A stretch of 64,000 nucleotides of DNA from Synechococcus sp. CS-1329 (GTDB taxonomy: Bacteria; Cyanobacteriota; Cyanobacteriia; PCC-6307; Cyanobiaceae). Positions 15,471 through 23,099 of the stretch are shown piece by piece; within the stretch, counting starts at the first letter, position 1; every line of letters starts with the position of its first letter. A model generated the notes under the pieces. It saw only the letters and a list, made by a program, of their open reading frames with translations, did not search any database and was not told the DNA's origin. Made by a program: the position numbers and the translations under genes. The DNA is taken from NCBI RefSeq assembly GCF_025128055.1, contig NZ_JAHLYS010000045.1, positions 1-64,000 on the forward strand. The letters run 5' to 3'.

Positions 15471-15958
15471 TCACGCAAATACCTCCCCGGCGGCAACGGC
15501 CTCGGCAAAGCTGGGGGCGGCGGCATCCTTCTCAGCCAGCGCAGGGAGCGTTCGCAGCTTTTGCTCCAGAAGCCGCTGGCCTTGTAGAGCACCTCAGCCG
15601 TCTCACTCAGGGTGAGGAAGCCATGGCCAAAGCCCACCGGCACCCACAGCTGCTGCTGGTTGGCGGCGCTGAGTTCGGCCCCCACCCACTGGCCAAAGGT
15701 GGCTGAGCTGCGGCGCAGGTCCACCGCCACATCAAAGATCGCCCCAGCCGTGCAGCGCACCAGCTTGCCCTGGGGTTCGGGTTCCAGCTGGTGGTGGAGG
15801 CCGTGCAGCACGCCGCGGCTGGAGCGGGAGTGGTTGTCCTGCACAAAGGTGGTGGCTGTGCCCACGGCCTGATCAAAGCGGCGCTGGTTCCAGCTCTCGT
15901 AGAAGAAGCCGCGATCGTCGCCAAACAGCTGGCGGTGCTGAGCGGCTCAACCTGCATG
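15471..15958 (-). pseudogene. rfbC: dTDP-4-dehydrorhamnose 3,5-epimerase gene, frameshifted
   Basis: Landmarks of RfbC are all present but in three frames: MQVEPLST, then FGDDRGFFYESWNQRRF, then SRGVLHGLHHQLEPEPQGKL and FDVAVDLRRSSATFGQWVGA, then AEKDAAAPSFAEAV at the end. The first junction is a deletion and the last is a frameshift after VLYKASG. The intact gene is at 36661-37224. Confidence 0.8.
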
Positions 15959-16071
15959 GGGCGTCTCCAACAGCTGCAGCAGGTAGCTGCCACAACCACT
16001 CTTGCGTAGCGGTGTGGCCAGCGCTTCCAGCTGCCCATCGCTGATCCAGCCCTGGCGCCAGGCCACCTCAC
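15947..16071 (-). pseudogene. rfbA: rfbA C-terminal fragment
   Basis: Forty residues, [20 protein letters not shown] then LRKSGCGSYLLQLLE, match the end of glucose-1-phosphate thymidylyltransferase (compare 33430-33530). The upstream nine tenths of the gene were replaced by the vapC repeat at 16073. Order rfbA-rfbC-rfbB-rfbD on the minus strand confirms a former operon. Confidence 0.8.
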
Positions 16072-16084
16072 TCCTCGGCTTCCC

Positions 16085-16282
16085 TTGGATCGTGAACAGG
16101 CTGAACTCGATCGCGAGGCCTTCCGTCGTTATGGCCAAGGACGTCATCGGGCTGGGCTGAACTTCGGCGATTGTTTGTCCTACGCCCTGGCCAAGTGGCT
16201 CGCTGAACCGTTGCTGTTCAAAGGTGACGGCTTCTGCCACACCGATCTCCAGCCCGCCTGCTCAGCGTCATCACACCGGTGA
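16085..16282 (+). pseudogene. vapC: vapC C-terminal fragment, repeated copy
   Basis: Encodes LNFGDCLSYALAKWLAEPLL, almost identical to 10146-10334. The duplicated segment runs about 16073-16283 against 10133-10336 and includes the same upstream junction CTCCTCGGCTTCCCTTGG, so the truncated form, not the whole gene, was copied. Confidence 0.8.
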
Positions 16283-16284
16283 CA

Positions 16285-17003
16285 CCCTCGCCCTGGCACC
16301 CCAACACCCTGGCCTGCACACGGCCCTCTCGCTGCTCCAACGCCTTCATCCCCTGCCGGGGGGGCCTCCACCAGCCTCAAGCCCAGCCACGCACGCTCCC
16401 GTCACCGCCTGAGCTTCGACTGGTACTCCCTGTCTGGGCAGCTCCGCCCTCTGGCTGGCGCGCCGCTGGTCTCAGGCGGAAGTGGTGGTGCTCGTGCAAC
16501 GTCCGCTCGACCGTGAGGCCATCGCGCGCCCGATCCTGACGGCCCTGCTGCATCTCGATGCCGACCTCGTGGACATGGCCGCTCAGCTCTCCGGTGAGAC
16601 GGTGCTGGAGCCAGGGCTGGTGGCTTTCAACGGCGAATGGCAGTTCCCCGCCTCTACCTCAGCAACTTCCGTGATCTGATTCTCAGCAGCCTCGCGGGCC
16701 AGCTCGGCGCTCTGATCCATGGCAACGACGGCTGGTTCCACGCGGAGGATCCCCGTGCCATGGTCACCGGCCCCAACACCATCCGCCTCTGGGAAGCCAT
16801 CGGCTCCGGCGCCATTCCGATCATCCTCTCGGATACATTCCGCCCCCCCGTCCCCCGGCCCCCGCCTGCTCTGGGACGACGCCCTGTTCTTCCTGCCCGA
16901 CAACGCCCAGGCTGTGATGGCCATCCCCCAGCTCACCAAGCAGTGCGCCGCCGGCCCCAGCTGCTCGCCGCCTCTGGCAGCGCTAGTCCCCCGACACCTT
17001 CAT
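16285..17003 (+). pseudogene. exostosin gene, decayed copy
   Basis: At least six blocks from the gene at 3305-5200 appear in the right order with the intervening parts deleted: LALAPQHPGL (3430), SFDWYSLSGQ (3600), ASALWLARRWSQ (3715), LLHLDADLVDMA (3915), LYLSNSRDLILSSLAGQ (4675), TGPNTIRLWEAIGSGAIP (4910) and the last RLWQR region. The sequence between blocks is missing rather than mutated, as in decay by deletions. Confidence 0.85.
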
Positions 17004-17071
17004 CACCGCTGCACGAACCCCTCTGCAACCTGATGAGCGGGTCTGCCCGCTGCTGGCAGTCACGTGGCCAA

Positions 17072-17087
17072 TCCGTGAAACCACGGA
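17072..17087. promoter_or_regulatory. hairpin/operator upstream of family copy D
   Basis: TCCGTGAAACCACGGA, 80 bp before the ATG at 17152. It persists although the gene behind it is broken. Confidence 0.55.
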
Positions 17088-17151
17088 TGCATGCGCTCAT
17101 GATACAGACGCACTATCAGTGGATCGATTTTGGCTTGGCGTCGCTACGGTC

Positions 17152-17665
17152 ATGGCAGAGAACGATGCGCCGGTTTCCTCGGCTCAGCCCGATCCGTTTC
17201 CTTTCCTTGATCGCGCTGGTTCTGCCTCCCTTGTCGGCGGCTGCCTGGTCGTTCTGATCACGTTCTTGACCTCCTACAGCCATGTCGATCTCCTCGGGAT
17301 CCACTTCAACGTCAATCAGCAAATCGGAATTCCTGTCCTCCTTGTCGCCGTGGCGGCGCTGGTTGGCGAAGACGAAGTCTTCTCCGAAGGAGTAGTTAAA
17401 CTGGCATCCAACGATCGATGCGCAGATCAGGGCGCTCGAGAGCGAGAGGCGAACGTAGCCGAAGGCCGGCGAAGCCGTAGCTGCTCGAGAGAGAGAACAA
17501 GCGGCTCGCCGATCTCGAATCCAGGCTCGTAGACGAAGTCTTCTCAGAATGAGTTGCCTTGTTGCTCAGTGCCGATTCCTCCTCTCAGACACCGCCCTCA
17601 ACCGGTTCCAGCTGAGTGAAGCCTTGGCCGTGTTGATGGAAGAGATCAAGCCGTCTGAATCCTGA
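17152..17665 (+). pseudogene. two-TM coiled-coil family, copy D with small inserts
   Basis: The membrane half matches copy A nearly perfectly. Three small palindromic inserts follow: one at 17371-17395 adds exactly eight codons (VGE-DEVFSEGV-VKLAS) and keeps the frame. One at 17454-17480 and one at 17528-17553 destroy the coiled coil. The 3' end (LSEALAVLMEEI region) is still recognisable to 17665 but out of frame. Confidence 0.75.
17371..17553. repeat. three short dispersed repeats in family copy D
   Basis: 17371-17395 (GACGAAGTCTTCTCCGAAGG then AGTAG), 17454-17480 (CGTAGCCGAAGGCCGGCGAA then GCCGTAG) and 17528-17553 (CGTAGACGAAGTCTTCTCAG). They are absent from the intact copies A and E at the same points, so they are insertions. 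Confidence 0.6.
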
Positions 17666-17766
17666 GCTTGGCTGAAGTCTGCCGATACGGCAGAGGCGAT
17701 TGGCAGCGACCCCGATAACCCCCGTAGCATGTTTATGTCTATCGCAGAATGTTGGCGTGGCATCGC

Positions 17767-18111
17767 TCAGGTCCTGGAGGGCAGCAGCTTGCCCAGCTGG
17801 GCCGACACACCGGCGCAATCAGCGGCGGCCAGAGCGCCCAGGCCCCCCAACACCAATCGCTCATCAAGGGTGAACAGCTTGAAGCGCACCAGGCAGGGTT
17901 GGGGCAGGCCTGCGGCCTTGAGATCTTCAAGGGGCCAATCGAGGGGCCACGAGGATTGCCGCGCTGATGTGATCATCGCCAGCAGCAGATGGCCACAGCC
18001 TCGCTGGAAGCCAGGCTGTGAGAGCACCAACGCCGGCCGCTGCTTCTGGTCCTGCCGATCCGTGAATGGGAACGGCACCCGCACCACCGTGTACCTCTCG
18101 AGGGCGCTCAC
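17767..18111 (-). CDS. mazF: MazF/PemK-type endoribonuclease toxin
   Basis: A 114-residue PemK-like toxin: the N-terminal RVPFPFTDRQDQKQRPALVL is the family signature, followed by LLLAMITSARQSSWPLDW and RFKLFTLDERLVLGGLGAL. It would cut single-stranded RNA. GTG start at 18111 overlaps the mazE stop by four bases. It looks full length and intact, so this is probably one of the active pairs here. Confidence 0.85.
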   Translation of the reverse strand: MSALERYTVVRVPFPFTDRQDQKQRPALVLSQPGFQRGCGHLLLAMITSARQSSWPLDWPLEDLKAAGLPQPCLVRFKLFTLDERLVLGGLGALAAADCAGVSAQLGKLLPSRT

Positions 18112-18332
18112 AGATCGCGGAACGCCTCCTCATCCGCCGGGCTGCTCCAATCGCTCAGGCTGCTGTCCAGCCCCTGGAGATAGGCCAGATCCAATGGCGC
18201 CACCGCTCGCACCCGCACCGAGCCATCCTCCAGCTCCCAACTGAGCTGGTCGCCCTGTCGCAATCCCAGGGCCTCACGCACGGCCTTCGGCACCGTGACC
18301 TGCCCCTTGGCGGTGAGTGTGGCGACGTCCAT
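18108..18332 (-). CDS. mazE: AbrB/MazE-type antitoxin
   Basis: A 74-residue antitoxin with the AbrB strand pattern VATLTAKGQVTVPKAVREAL at the N-terminus, then LGLRQGDQLSWELEDG and a toxin-binding tail ending DEEAFRDL. I chose the ATG at 18332, which gives the typical N-terminus. It precedes mazF in one operon and would repress it through an upstream site; a 6-bp inverted repeat lies at 18351-18368. Confidence 0.85.
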   Translation of the reverse strand: MDVATLTAKGQVTVPKAVREALGLRQGDQLSWELEDGSVRVRAVAPLDLAYLQGLDSSLSDWSSPADEEAFRDL

Positions 18333-18350
18333 CGGTGGCCAACCAGTCCC

Positions 18351-18368
18351 TGGCCTCACCTTAGGCCA
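18351..18368. promoter_or_regulatory. inverted repeat before mazEF
   Basis: TGGCCT-CACCTT-AGGCCA, 19 bp upstream of the mazE ATG. The position suits an autorepression operator bound by MazE. Confidence 0.4.
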
Positions 18369-18439
18369 GATCCCTCCTTGTCGTAAGGCGTCCTTGCGGG
18401 CTTACACCATGGTCGAACAGGCCGAGCGCTTGGGGCCAC

Positions 18440-18455
18440 TCCGTGAAATCACGGA
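18440..18455. promoter_or_regulatory. hairpin/operator upstream of a family remnant
   Basis: TCCGTGAAATCACGGA, identical to copy A, 80 bp before the ATG at 18520, with a TACTAT sequence between. Confidence 0.55.
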
Positions 18456-18519
18456 TGCATTCACTCCTTGTACTGACGTACTATCAGTGGATCGATCTGG
18501 GCTTGCCGTCGCTACGGTC

Positions 18520-18616
18520 ATGGCAGAGAACGAAGCGCCGGTTCCCTAGGCTCAGCCCGATCCGTTTCCTTGCCGATTCCTCCTCTCAGGCACCGCCCGC
18601 AACCGGCACCAGTTGA
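18520..18616 (+). pseudogene. two-TM coiled-coil family, remnant
   Basis: Starts MAENEAPVP, then a stop. The sequence jumps from the Phe-Pro region straight to the C-terminal FLLSGTARNRHQL region, with the membrane and coiled-coil parts deleted. The upstream control region is better preserved than the gene. Confidence 0.7.
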
Positions 18617-18636
18617 GTTGGGTCCCCGCACAGTCC

Positions 18637-18897
18637 TCAAGGATGTTTCACGGGAGGCTGAAGATTCAGCTGCAGGGCATCAGCGAAGTCCATGCCTTGA
18701 CGGTGGACATCCAGAGCCTACCTCACGAGATTGTCCTGCTCAAGATGCAGGTGGCGAATCGCAAGCACCACCGTGATCGGCACAAAACAGGCCGAGCTGG
18801 CATCAATCAGAGCAGCGGCCAGTTCGGCCTGGGCGGGATCGTCGTTCACCAGCAGACGCACCAAGACGTTGGTGTCCAGAGCCACAGGCAGGGTCAT
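18637..18897 (-). pseudogene. vapC: PIN-domain toxin, broken
   Basis: The N-terminus is intact (MTLPVALDTNVLVRLLVNDD with the catalytic Asp). After FVPITVVL the central helices are deleted, a TAG stop follows DNLVR, and the GMDFADALQLNLQ piece with the second acidic site lies beyond it. Just upstream on the same strand, to about 19050, are weak traces of an AbrB-type antitoxin ending AMDPALLAKP with a coupled stop. Confidence 0.7.
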
Positions 18898-19101
18898 GGC
18901 TTGGCCAACAGCGCCGGATCCATCGCTTCCAGATCCAGTGCCGGGCCCTGAGAGCCCGTGCAACCGATCAAGCTTCTGGCGGAGCTGGTCTTTGCGCGAT
19001 CCTGCGGAATCAGGCGAAGGCCCGGCTGCCCGATCTGCCCGGCTGTGTGGGCACTGTGCAGCGCGTTGCGGCTAGCGTGGCCAGAGAGCCAGCCAGCAGC
19101 G

Positions 19102-19719
19102 ATGACGCTCACCACCAACCCGAGTTCGGGTGTGTTGCCGCTGAACTTCCCTTCAGGGCTGCGCCTCACCCCAGAGCAGTTCGAACTGGTGTGCGCTGAA
19201 AATCGGGAGGCGGTGCTTGAGTTAACCGCGGATGGCCGTGTCATCGCGATGCCCCCAACTGGTAGTGAGACCAGTGGACGGAACAGTGAGTTGTTGTTTC
19301 AGTTGCAACGATTCGCCAAGGCCAATGGCGCGTGGAAAGTGTTTGAGAGCTCTGGAGGCTTTCGGCTGCCCGACGGATCGGTCGTGAGCCCCGATGCCTC
19401 CTTGGTCCGCCTGGAGCGCTGGCAGGCTCTCAGCCCGGATGAGCGTCGACGCTTCGCTCCCCTATGCCCCGTCCTGGTGGTTGAACTGGCCAGCCCCAGC
19501 GACGAGGGCCCCCGCGGCGTGACGTTGTTGCGAGCCAAGATGGCTGCTTATCAGCGCAATGGTGCCCGGCTGGGCTGGCTGCTCTTGCCGGAAGAGCGCG
19601 CGGTTGAGGTGTGGCATGCGACCGGTGATCCCCAGCGGCTGCACAATCCCACTGTGCTCACGGCTTCGCCTGAACTACCGGGCTTGACCCTCCAACTCGA
19701 CGAGATCTGGTCTGTTTGA
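19102..19719 (+). CDS. Uma2 family (DUF820) restriction-endonuclease-like protein
   Basis: A 205-residue protein of the Uma2/DUF820 family, abundant in cyanobacteria. Landmarks: RLTPEQFELVCAENREAVLE, MPPTGSETSGRNSELLFQL, the PD-(D/E)xK-type core SPDASLVRLERW and CPVLVVELASPSDE, then KMAAYQRNGARLGWLLLP. The catalytic pattern Asp...Glu-x-Ala/Lys-like is present. The fold is that of restriction enzymes, but the biological role of the family is uncertain; many members sit near mobile elements. ATG at 19102 gives the usual N-terminus. Confidence 0.85.
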   Translation: MTLTTNPSSGVLPLNFPSGLRLTPEQFELVCAENREAVLELTADGRVIAMPPTGSETSGRNSELLFQLQRFAKANGAWKVFESSGGFRLPDGSVVSPDASLVRLERWQALSPDERRRFAPLCPVLVVELASPSDEGPRGVTLLRAKMAAYQRNGARLGWLLLPEERAVEVWHATGDPQRLHNPTVLTASPELPGLTLQLDEIWSV

Positions 19720-20038
19720 CGATGACCTCGCTGGTGGGCTGGCATCCAAGCTCCTGCGTGGCGGCGATCGCCGCGATCTGTTCATCGGCAAAGGCCGGAC
19801 TCCTGAGTTCGATGCCCAGCGCCTCGATCAACACGCTGTGGTGGCGGATGGCAAAACGCTCCAGATCCCGCAGGCTCTGGCAACGGCTCAGGATTCCCAG
19901 CACCGCCACCAGCAGCAGAGACCAGGCCGGAATGCGGATCCCACGCCACATCCGCGCGTCCGGAATCGCCTTGAGAAAGCTGATCAGGTCGAGATCGATT
20001 GCGGGAAGAGCGATTGCAGGAAGAGCGGTTTCGGGCAC
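19658..20038 (-). pseudogene. ISAs1-type transposase N-terminus fused to a vapC tail
   Basis: Residues 1-80 match the N-terminal associated domain of ISAs1-family transposases (DLISFLKAIPDAR, LLLVAVLGILSRCQSLRDLE). The frame then runs into PIN-toxin sequence (AFADEQIAAIAATQELG). The catalytic DDE domain is absent, so this is a chimeric remnant, although it forms one open frame of 126 codons. Confidence 0.7.
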
Positions 20039-20201
20039 AGCAAGGGCGCGATTCCGCCGACCTCAACCCATGCTTGCAGCCCAGGCCAGAAAGCTTGTGA
20101 CACACTTTGAATCAGTCCTGGCTCCTGAGGGGCTCTGCTGAATCCGGTGGCTGCCGCAAAACGGACTAGGATCGATCTGCAGATGGTATGACGGCCTTGC
20201 G

Positions 20202-20405
20202 ATGGATGTCACAACCGTATCCCCCAAGTTCCAGGTCGTGATTCCCAAGCGGGTCCGCGAACAGTTCGGCCTCAGGGCTGGGCAGACCCTTCAGGTGATC
20301 GCCTTGCCGGGGCGCATTGAGCTTGTGCCCAGCCAGTCTCCAGAGGCTCTGCGCGGTTTTCTGCAGGGCAAGAACACCTTCCAGCGCGAGGGTGATCGCC
20401 TGTGA
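20202..20405 (+). CDS. vapB: AbrB-type antitoxin
   Basis: A 67-residue AbrB antitoxin: MDVTTVSPKFQVVIPKRVRE is the typical N-terminal strand pattern, LRAGQTLQVIALPGRIELVP the second half. The C-terminal tail would bind the toxin. Overlaps the toxin gene by four bases. The promoter and the first 110 bp of this gene are duplicated at 28110-28285, where the gene is broken. Confidence 0.87.
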   Translation: MDVTTVSPKFQVVIPKRVREQFGLRAGQTLQVIALPGRIELVPSQSPEALRGFLQGKNTFQREGDRL

Positions 20406-20791
20406 CGCCCACGCGGGTGGTGGTGGATTCCTCGGGCTGGATCGAGGTGTTCACCAATGGTGGTCAGGCCGAGCGCTTCCTGGCCCTGATGGCAGACGAA
20501 AGCTCCCTTGTGGTGGCCTCGATCAGCATCTTTGAGGTGTTCAAATGGGTCTTGCGCGAACACGGGGAGGCTCAGGCCGTTCAGGCGGCCGCCGTGATGC
20601 AGCGCGGCCAGGTGGTGGATCTCGACAGCCGGCTTGCGCTGGCGGCAGCCCAGCTCAGCCATGCCCTGCAGCTGCCAATGGCAGACAGCATCATCCTGGC
20701 CACAGCCAGGGATCGCCAGGCCAGGCTGCACACCATGGACAGCGATTTTCGCGGCATCGCCGACGTGGAGTGGATCGATCTGATCACCTGA
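20402..20791 (+). CDS. vapC: PIN-domain toxin (VapC)
   Basis: A 129-residue VapC ribonuclease with all the conserved acidic residues visible: VVVDSSGWIEVFTNG (first Asp), SISIFEVFKW (Glu), LPMADSIILATA (Asp) and LHTMDSDFRGI (Asp). Full length, GTG start at 20402, coupled to the AbrB antitoxin. One of the few complete PIN pairs in this region, so likely functional. Confidence 0.88.
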   Translation: MTPTRVVVDSSGWIEVFTNGGQAERFLALMADESSLVVASISIFEVFKWVLREHGEAQAVQAAAVMQRGQVVDLDSRLALAAAQLSHALQLPMADSIILATARDRQARLHTMDSDFRGIADVEWIDLIT

Positions 20792-21263
20792 TCAGAGCAG
20801 CGCTGACCTGATCTGTTTCTCTGCTGACGCACTGCTCTGCTGACGACCGTGTCAATCAAAACAATCAATAGCGTCCTGCGGCATCTGCAACAGCAACGCG
20901 CCCAGGAATGGGGCACTGCCCTGATCGAGCCGCTTGAGCCGTTCGTAGTCCTCGGCGAAGCCCCGCAGGATCAGCGGCGCATTCCCCCGCTGCAGCCCCA
21001 TCTCAACCAGGGGCCAGCCCAGCGAGGGCTGCACCTGGTTGTGCTGAAACGTGGGCGCCACATCGAGGCTGCCGATCAGCAGCCGGTGCTCGACCCTCCC
21101 CCACCTCCTGATGCCGTCCGGTCCGGCGGTCGCATCGATTGGTGCCTGGCCCGCATGCAGGGCTCAGCTGTTGCCGCTGTTCTGCCCTTCGCGCATTCTG
21201 ATGGAGGCATTCAATTTGCATGACTTCTCAGTATGTTGAAGGAAGCACTGCTATGCGCGATCC
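20792..21263. other. gap with only remnants
   Basis: Apart from the chimeric remnant at 20852-21061 the segment holds no supported gene. 21170-21260 is richer in A+T and probably contains the promoter of the antitoxin gene at 21264. Confidence 0.4.
20852..21061 (-). pseudogene. chimeric remnant: amidase gene end plus Phd antitoxin end
   Basis: Residues 1-40 (QHNQVQPSLGWPLVEMGLQR) match the end of the amidase-like gene at 31640-32524. Then at EDYERLKRLDQGSAPFLG the frame continues as the C-terminal half of a Phd-type antitoxin like that at 22722-22982. It is an open frame made from two broken genes. Confidence 0.65.
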
Positions 21264-21509
21264 ATGCCATCCCTGCAGATCCGCGACCTTCCCGAACCCC
21301 TGCACATCCTTCTTCAGCGCCGGGCCCGTGCCCACAAGCGCAGCCTCAGCCAACAGGCCCTGGCCGATCTGGAGGCCCTCGCTGGTGGTGATCCTCGCCA
21401 ACGGCGACAGCAGGCCCTCGAGCGGATCGCACAGCGCTGGCAACAGCAGCCGGCGCTGCAGTGGCCTCAGTCGCCGGAAGCGCTGATCTGTGCCGATCGG
21501 GAGCGCTGA
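21264..21509 (+). CDS. FitA-like ribbon-helix-helix antitoxin
   Basis: An 81-residue antitoxin of the FitA type: MPSLQIRDLPEPLHILLQRR then ARAHKRSLSQQALADLEAL, a ribbon-helix-helix N-terminus followed by a Gln-rich tail. The toxin gene behind it starts in a four-base-class overlap at 21509 but survives only as a scrap, so the antitoxin is an orphan. Confidence 0.75.
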   Translation: MPSLQIRDLPEPLHILLQRRARAHKRSLSQQALADLEALAGGDPRQRRQQALERIAQRWQQQPALQWPQSPEALICADRER

Positions 21510-21560
21510 TGCCTACGGCCGTTGTGCTCGCTGCCTCGGTGGCACTGCGGGCGCTGCGCC
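21509..21560 (+). pseudogene. vapC: vapC start scrap
   Basis: Begins MPTAVVLAASVALRA, where the PIN catalytic Asp of the usual VVLDAS pattern is Ala; within about 15 codons homology ends. The antitoxin at 21264 therefore has no partner here. Confidence 0.55.
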
Positions 21561-21848
21561 GGACTCACCCACCCCGCCGTTCCCACAGCCCGGCAGCTGC
21601 GCGAGATGCGCATCGAGATCAGCAGCGCTGGGTGGTTCGATTATGGCCAGAAAAGCCCGATCAAGCCGGGCAGAGGCTTCCGGCTGATGGAGCCAGAGTT
21701 CAGAATCTGGAATGGTCTGAGCTGTTTTGATGACCCACACGCCAGGCTCGCTGCTGTCGATCAGCACGGTGCGCCCCGTGTATTCCTTACCAAGGGAGAT
21801 ATGGCCGCTCACGCCGACCTGCTTTGCCACCAGCCGCGAGGGGTTCAT
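21513..21848 (-). CDS. small antitoxin-like protein
   Basis: A 111-residue protein whose first 85 residues look natural: MNPSRLVAKQVGVSGHISLG, then RTVLIDSSEPGVWVIKTAQT and LHQPEASARLDRAFLAI. The pattern resembles AbrB-like antitoxins found in cyanobacterial toxin-antitoxin pairs. The last 26 residues (Gly/Pro/Arg-rich) run into the opposite vapC scrap and are probably read-through after loss of the original end. No partner toxin is identifiable. Low certainty on the family. Confidence 0.45.
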   Translation of the reverse strand: MNPSRLVAKQVGVSGHISLGKEYTGRTVLIDSSEPGVWVIKTAQTIPDSELWLHQPEASARLDRAFLAIIEPPSAADLDAHLAQLPGCGNGGVGESGAAPAVPPRQRAQRP

Positions 21849-21970
21849 GCAATCAACCCTTTCATCCAGGCTAGTCCAATCGCCGTGAAGATCTCGCGTT
21901 TTTGCTCGGGTGTCAGCCGATCGCCCTGTTCACCCAGGCAGCCGGCCGCCGCTTGAGCCGCCCTGCTCGC

Positions 21971-22303
21971 TCACCTGACGGCAGCATTCCTGCTGCTCCA
22001 GATACCAGCGCACTTCTGGCCATCGCCATAGAGCGGGATCAGCTTCTCGGGGCACTGCCAGGGGCCGTAGGGCGTGGTTTCCGAGGAACGCCCCCTCTCG
22101 CCCAGGGAGCCGAACAGCTCGTCGGTGGAGATGTGGTGGAAGCGGAAGCGTTGTTGGCGCTCGTCGGGGAGTTGCTCCCAGTGGCTCCGCACCGCCGATG
22201 TTCACGCAGTGGGCCGGAGGCCGTAGCCGGCGCCGCCGGTCACCAGGATGCGGCGGCGGCCGGCGAGCAGGGCGGAGACGACGGGTGGGCTGGCGGTGGG
22301 CAT
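21971..22303 (-). pseudogene. rfbB: rfbB fragment, third copy
   Basis: Starts ILVTGGAGY at about 22250, the NAD-binding loop of dTDP-glucose dehydratase, cut by a short dispersed repeat at 22204-22226. It resumes with FRFHHISTDELFGSLGERG and CPEKLIPLYGDGQK at 21971-22192 after large deletions. The N-terminal part overlaps the end of the PIN toxin gene. Confidence 0.75.
22204..22226. repeat. short dispersed repeat in rfbB remnant
   Basis: ACGCAGTGGGCCGGAGGCCG followed by TAG, closely matching 24496-24520 and the reverse of 10974-11001. It sits exactly at the break in the rfbB Gly-rich loop. Confidence 0.55.
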
Positions 22304-22731
22304 GGGGTTGCTCCTGGCGCAGGCTCCTGCATCCAGGGGTTCAAGGTCTCCACTCCCGTTGGGGCGAAATGCCGCAGGTTGCGCGTCACCACCGTGAGGC
22401 CCCGTTCCAGCGCGGTGGCGGCAATCAGCAGATCAGCACCGTCATGGCCGATCTCCGCCGAGAGCAGCCCCCAGCGGCGCGCCACCCCCACATCCACTGG
22501 CAGCAGCCGATCGCCATACAGCCGCAACAATTGATCCAGCCATTCAGCCAGCTGCGAGGCAAATGCAGCATCGCTCGAGCGCTTGCGGGCGATGCCGCAC
22601 TCGATCTCTGCGATGCTCACCACGCTCAGAAAACAATCCTCCTGCCGCTGGCTGCTGATCCAGGCCACCACGCCCGGATCGCGCTGGCGCAATCGCAACT
22701 CGGAAAGCACCATCGTGTCGATCAGATACAC
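22240..22731 (-). CDS. vapC: PIN-domain toxin (FitB/VapC type)
   Basis: A PIN ribonuclease: VYLIDTMVLSELR (first Asp), VVSIAEIECGIARK (Glu), IGHDGADLLIAATALER (acidic pair), LTVVTRNLRHFA. GTG start at 22731, overlapping the antitoxin stop. After LNPWMQEP the natural end seems lost: the frame runs some 30 residues further into the rfbB remnant, giving a Pro-rich tail. The catalytic core is complete, so activity is plausible. Confidence 0.78.
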   Translation of the reverse strand: MYLIDTMVLSELRLRQRDPGVVAWISSQRQEDCFLSVVSIAEIECGIARKRSSDAAFASQLAEWLDQLLRLYGDRLLPVDVGVARRWGLLSAEIGHDGADLLIAATALERGLTVVTRNLRHFAPTGVETLNPWMQEPAPGATPCPPPAHPSSPPCSPAAAASW

Positions 22732-22982
22732 GGAAACTCCCTTGGCGCCAGTGGCAACCGCTCGAAGACCTCGTCGTCTTGCGGCATCTGCAACAGCAAC
22801 TCGCCCAGCGATGGCGCGCTGGCCCGCTCGAGGCGCTGCAACCGCGCGTACTCCTCGGCGGAGAGCACCACGCTCACCCATTTGCCGCGGCGGGTCACCC
22901 TCTGGGGCTCTCCCCGGGCCGCCGCATCCACCACCGCGCTGAAACGATTTTTGGCGTCCTGCAAAGTCCACGTAGCATCCAT
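22722..22982 (-). CDS. phd: Phd/YefM-type antitoxin
   Basis: An 86-residue Phd antitoxin: MDATWTLQDAKNRFSAVVDA then EPQRVTRRGKWVSVVLSAEE is the family signature, and the C-terminal ELLLQMPQDDEVFERLPL would wrap the toxin. ATG at 22982. Upstream (22993-23011) an imperfect GCTAG ... CTAGC repeat may be its operator. Confidence 0.85.
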   Translation of the reverse strand: MDATWTLQDAKNRFSAVVDAAARGEPQRVTRRGKWVSVVLSAEEYARLQRLERASAPSLGELLLQMPQDDEVFERLPLAPREFPCI

Positions 22983-23019
22983 GGCAAAGCTGGCTAGCTG
23001 ATCTGTCTAGCTTAATGGC

Positions 23020-23099
23020 AGCGCTCCCAAGGCCGCCCCCAAGAGTTGGCGCAGGGCCTGGCCGAGCTGGCCGGCGGCGCCGGTGAGCAGCACCCTCAT
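23020..23099 (-). pseudogene. rfbD: rfbD N-terminal scrap
   Basis: Twenty-odd codons, MRVLLTGAAGQLGQALRQLL, the NADPH-binding start of dTDP-4-dehydrorhamnose reductase, then homology stops. Its ATG overlaps the higA stop (ATGA at 23096-23099), an example of a toxin-antitoxin pair abutting exactly on an rfb gene start. Confidence 0.7.
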
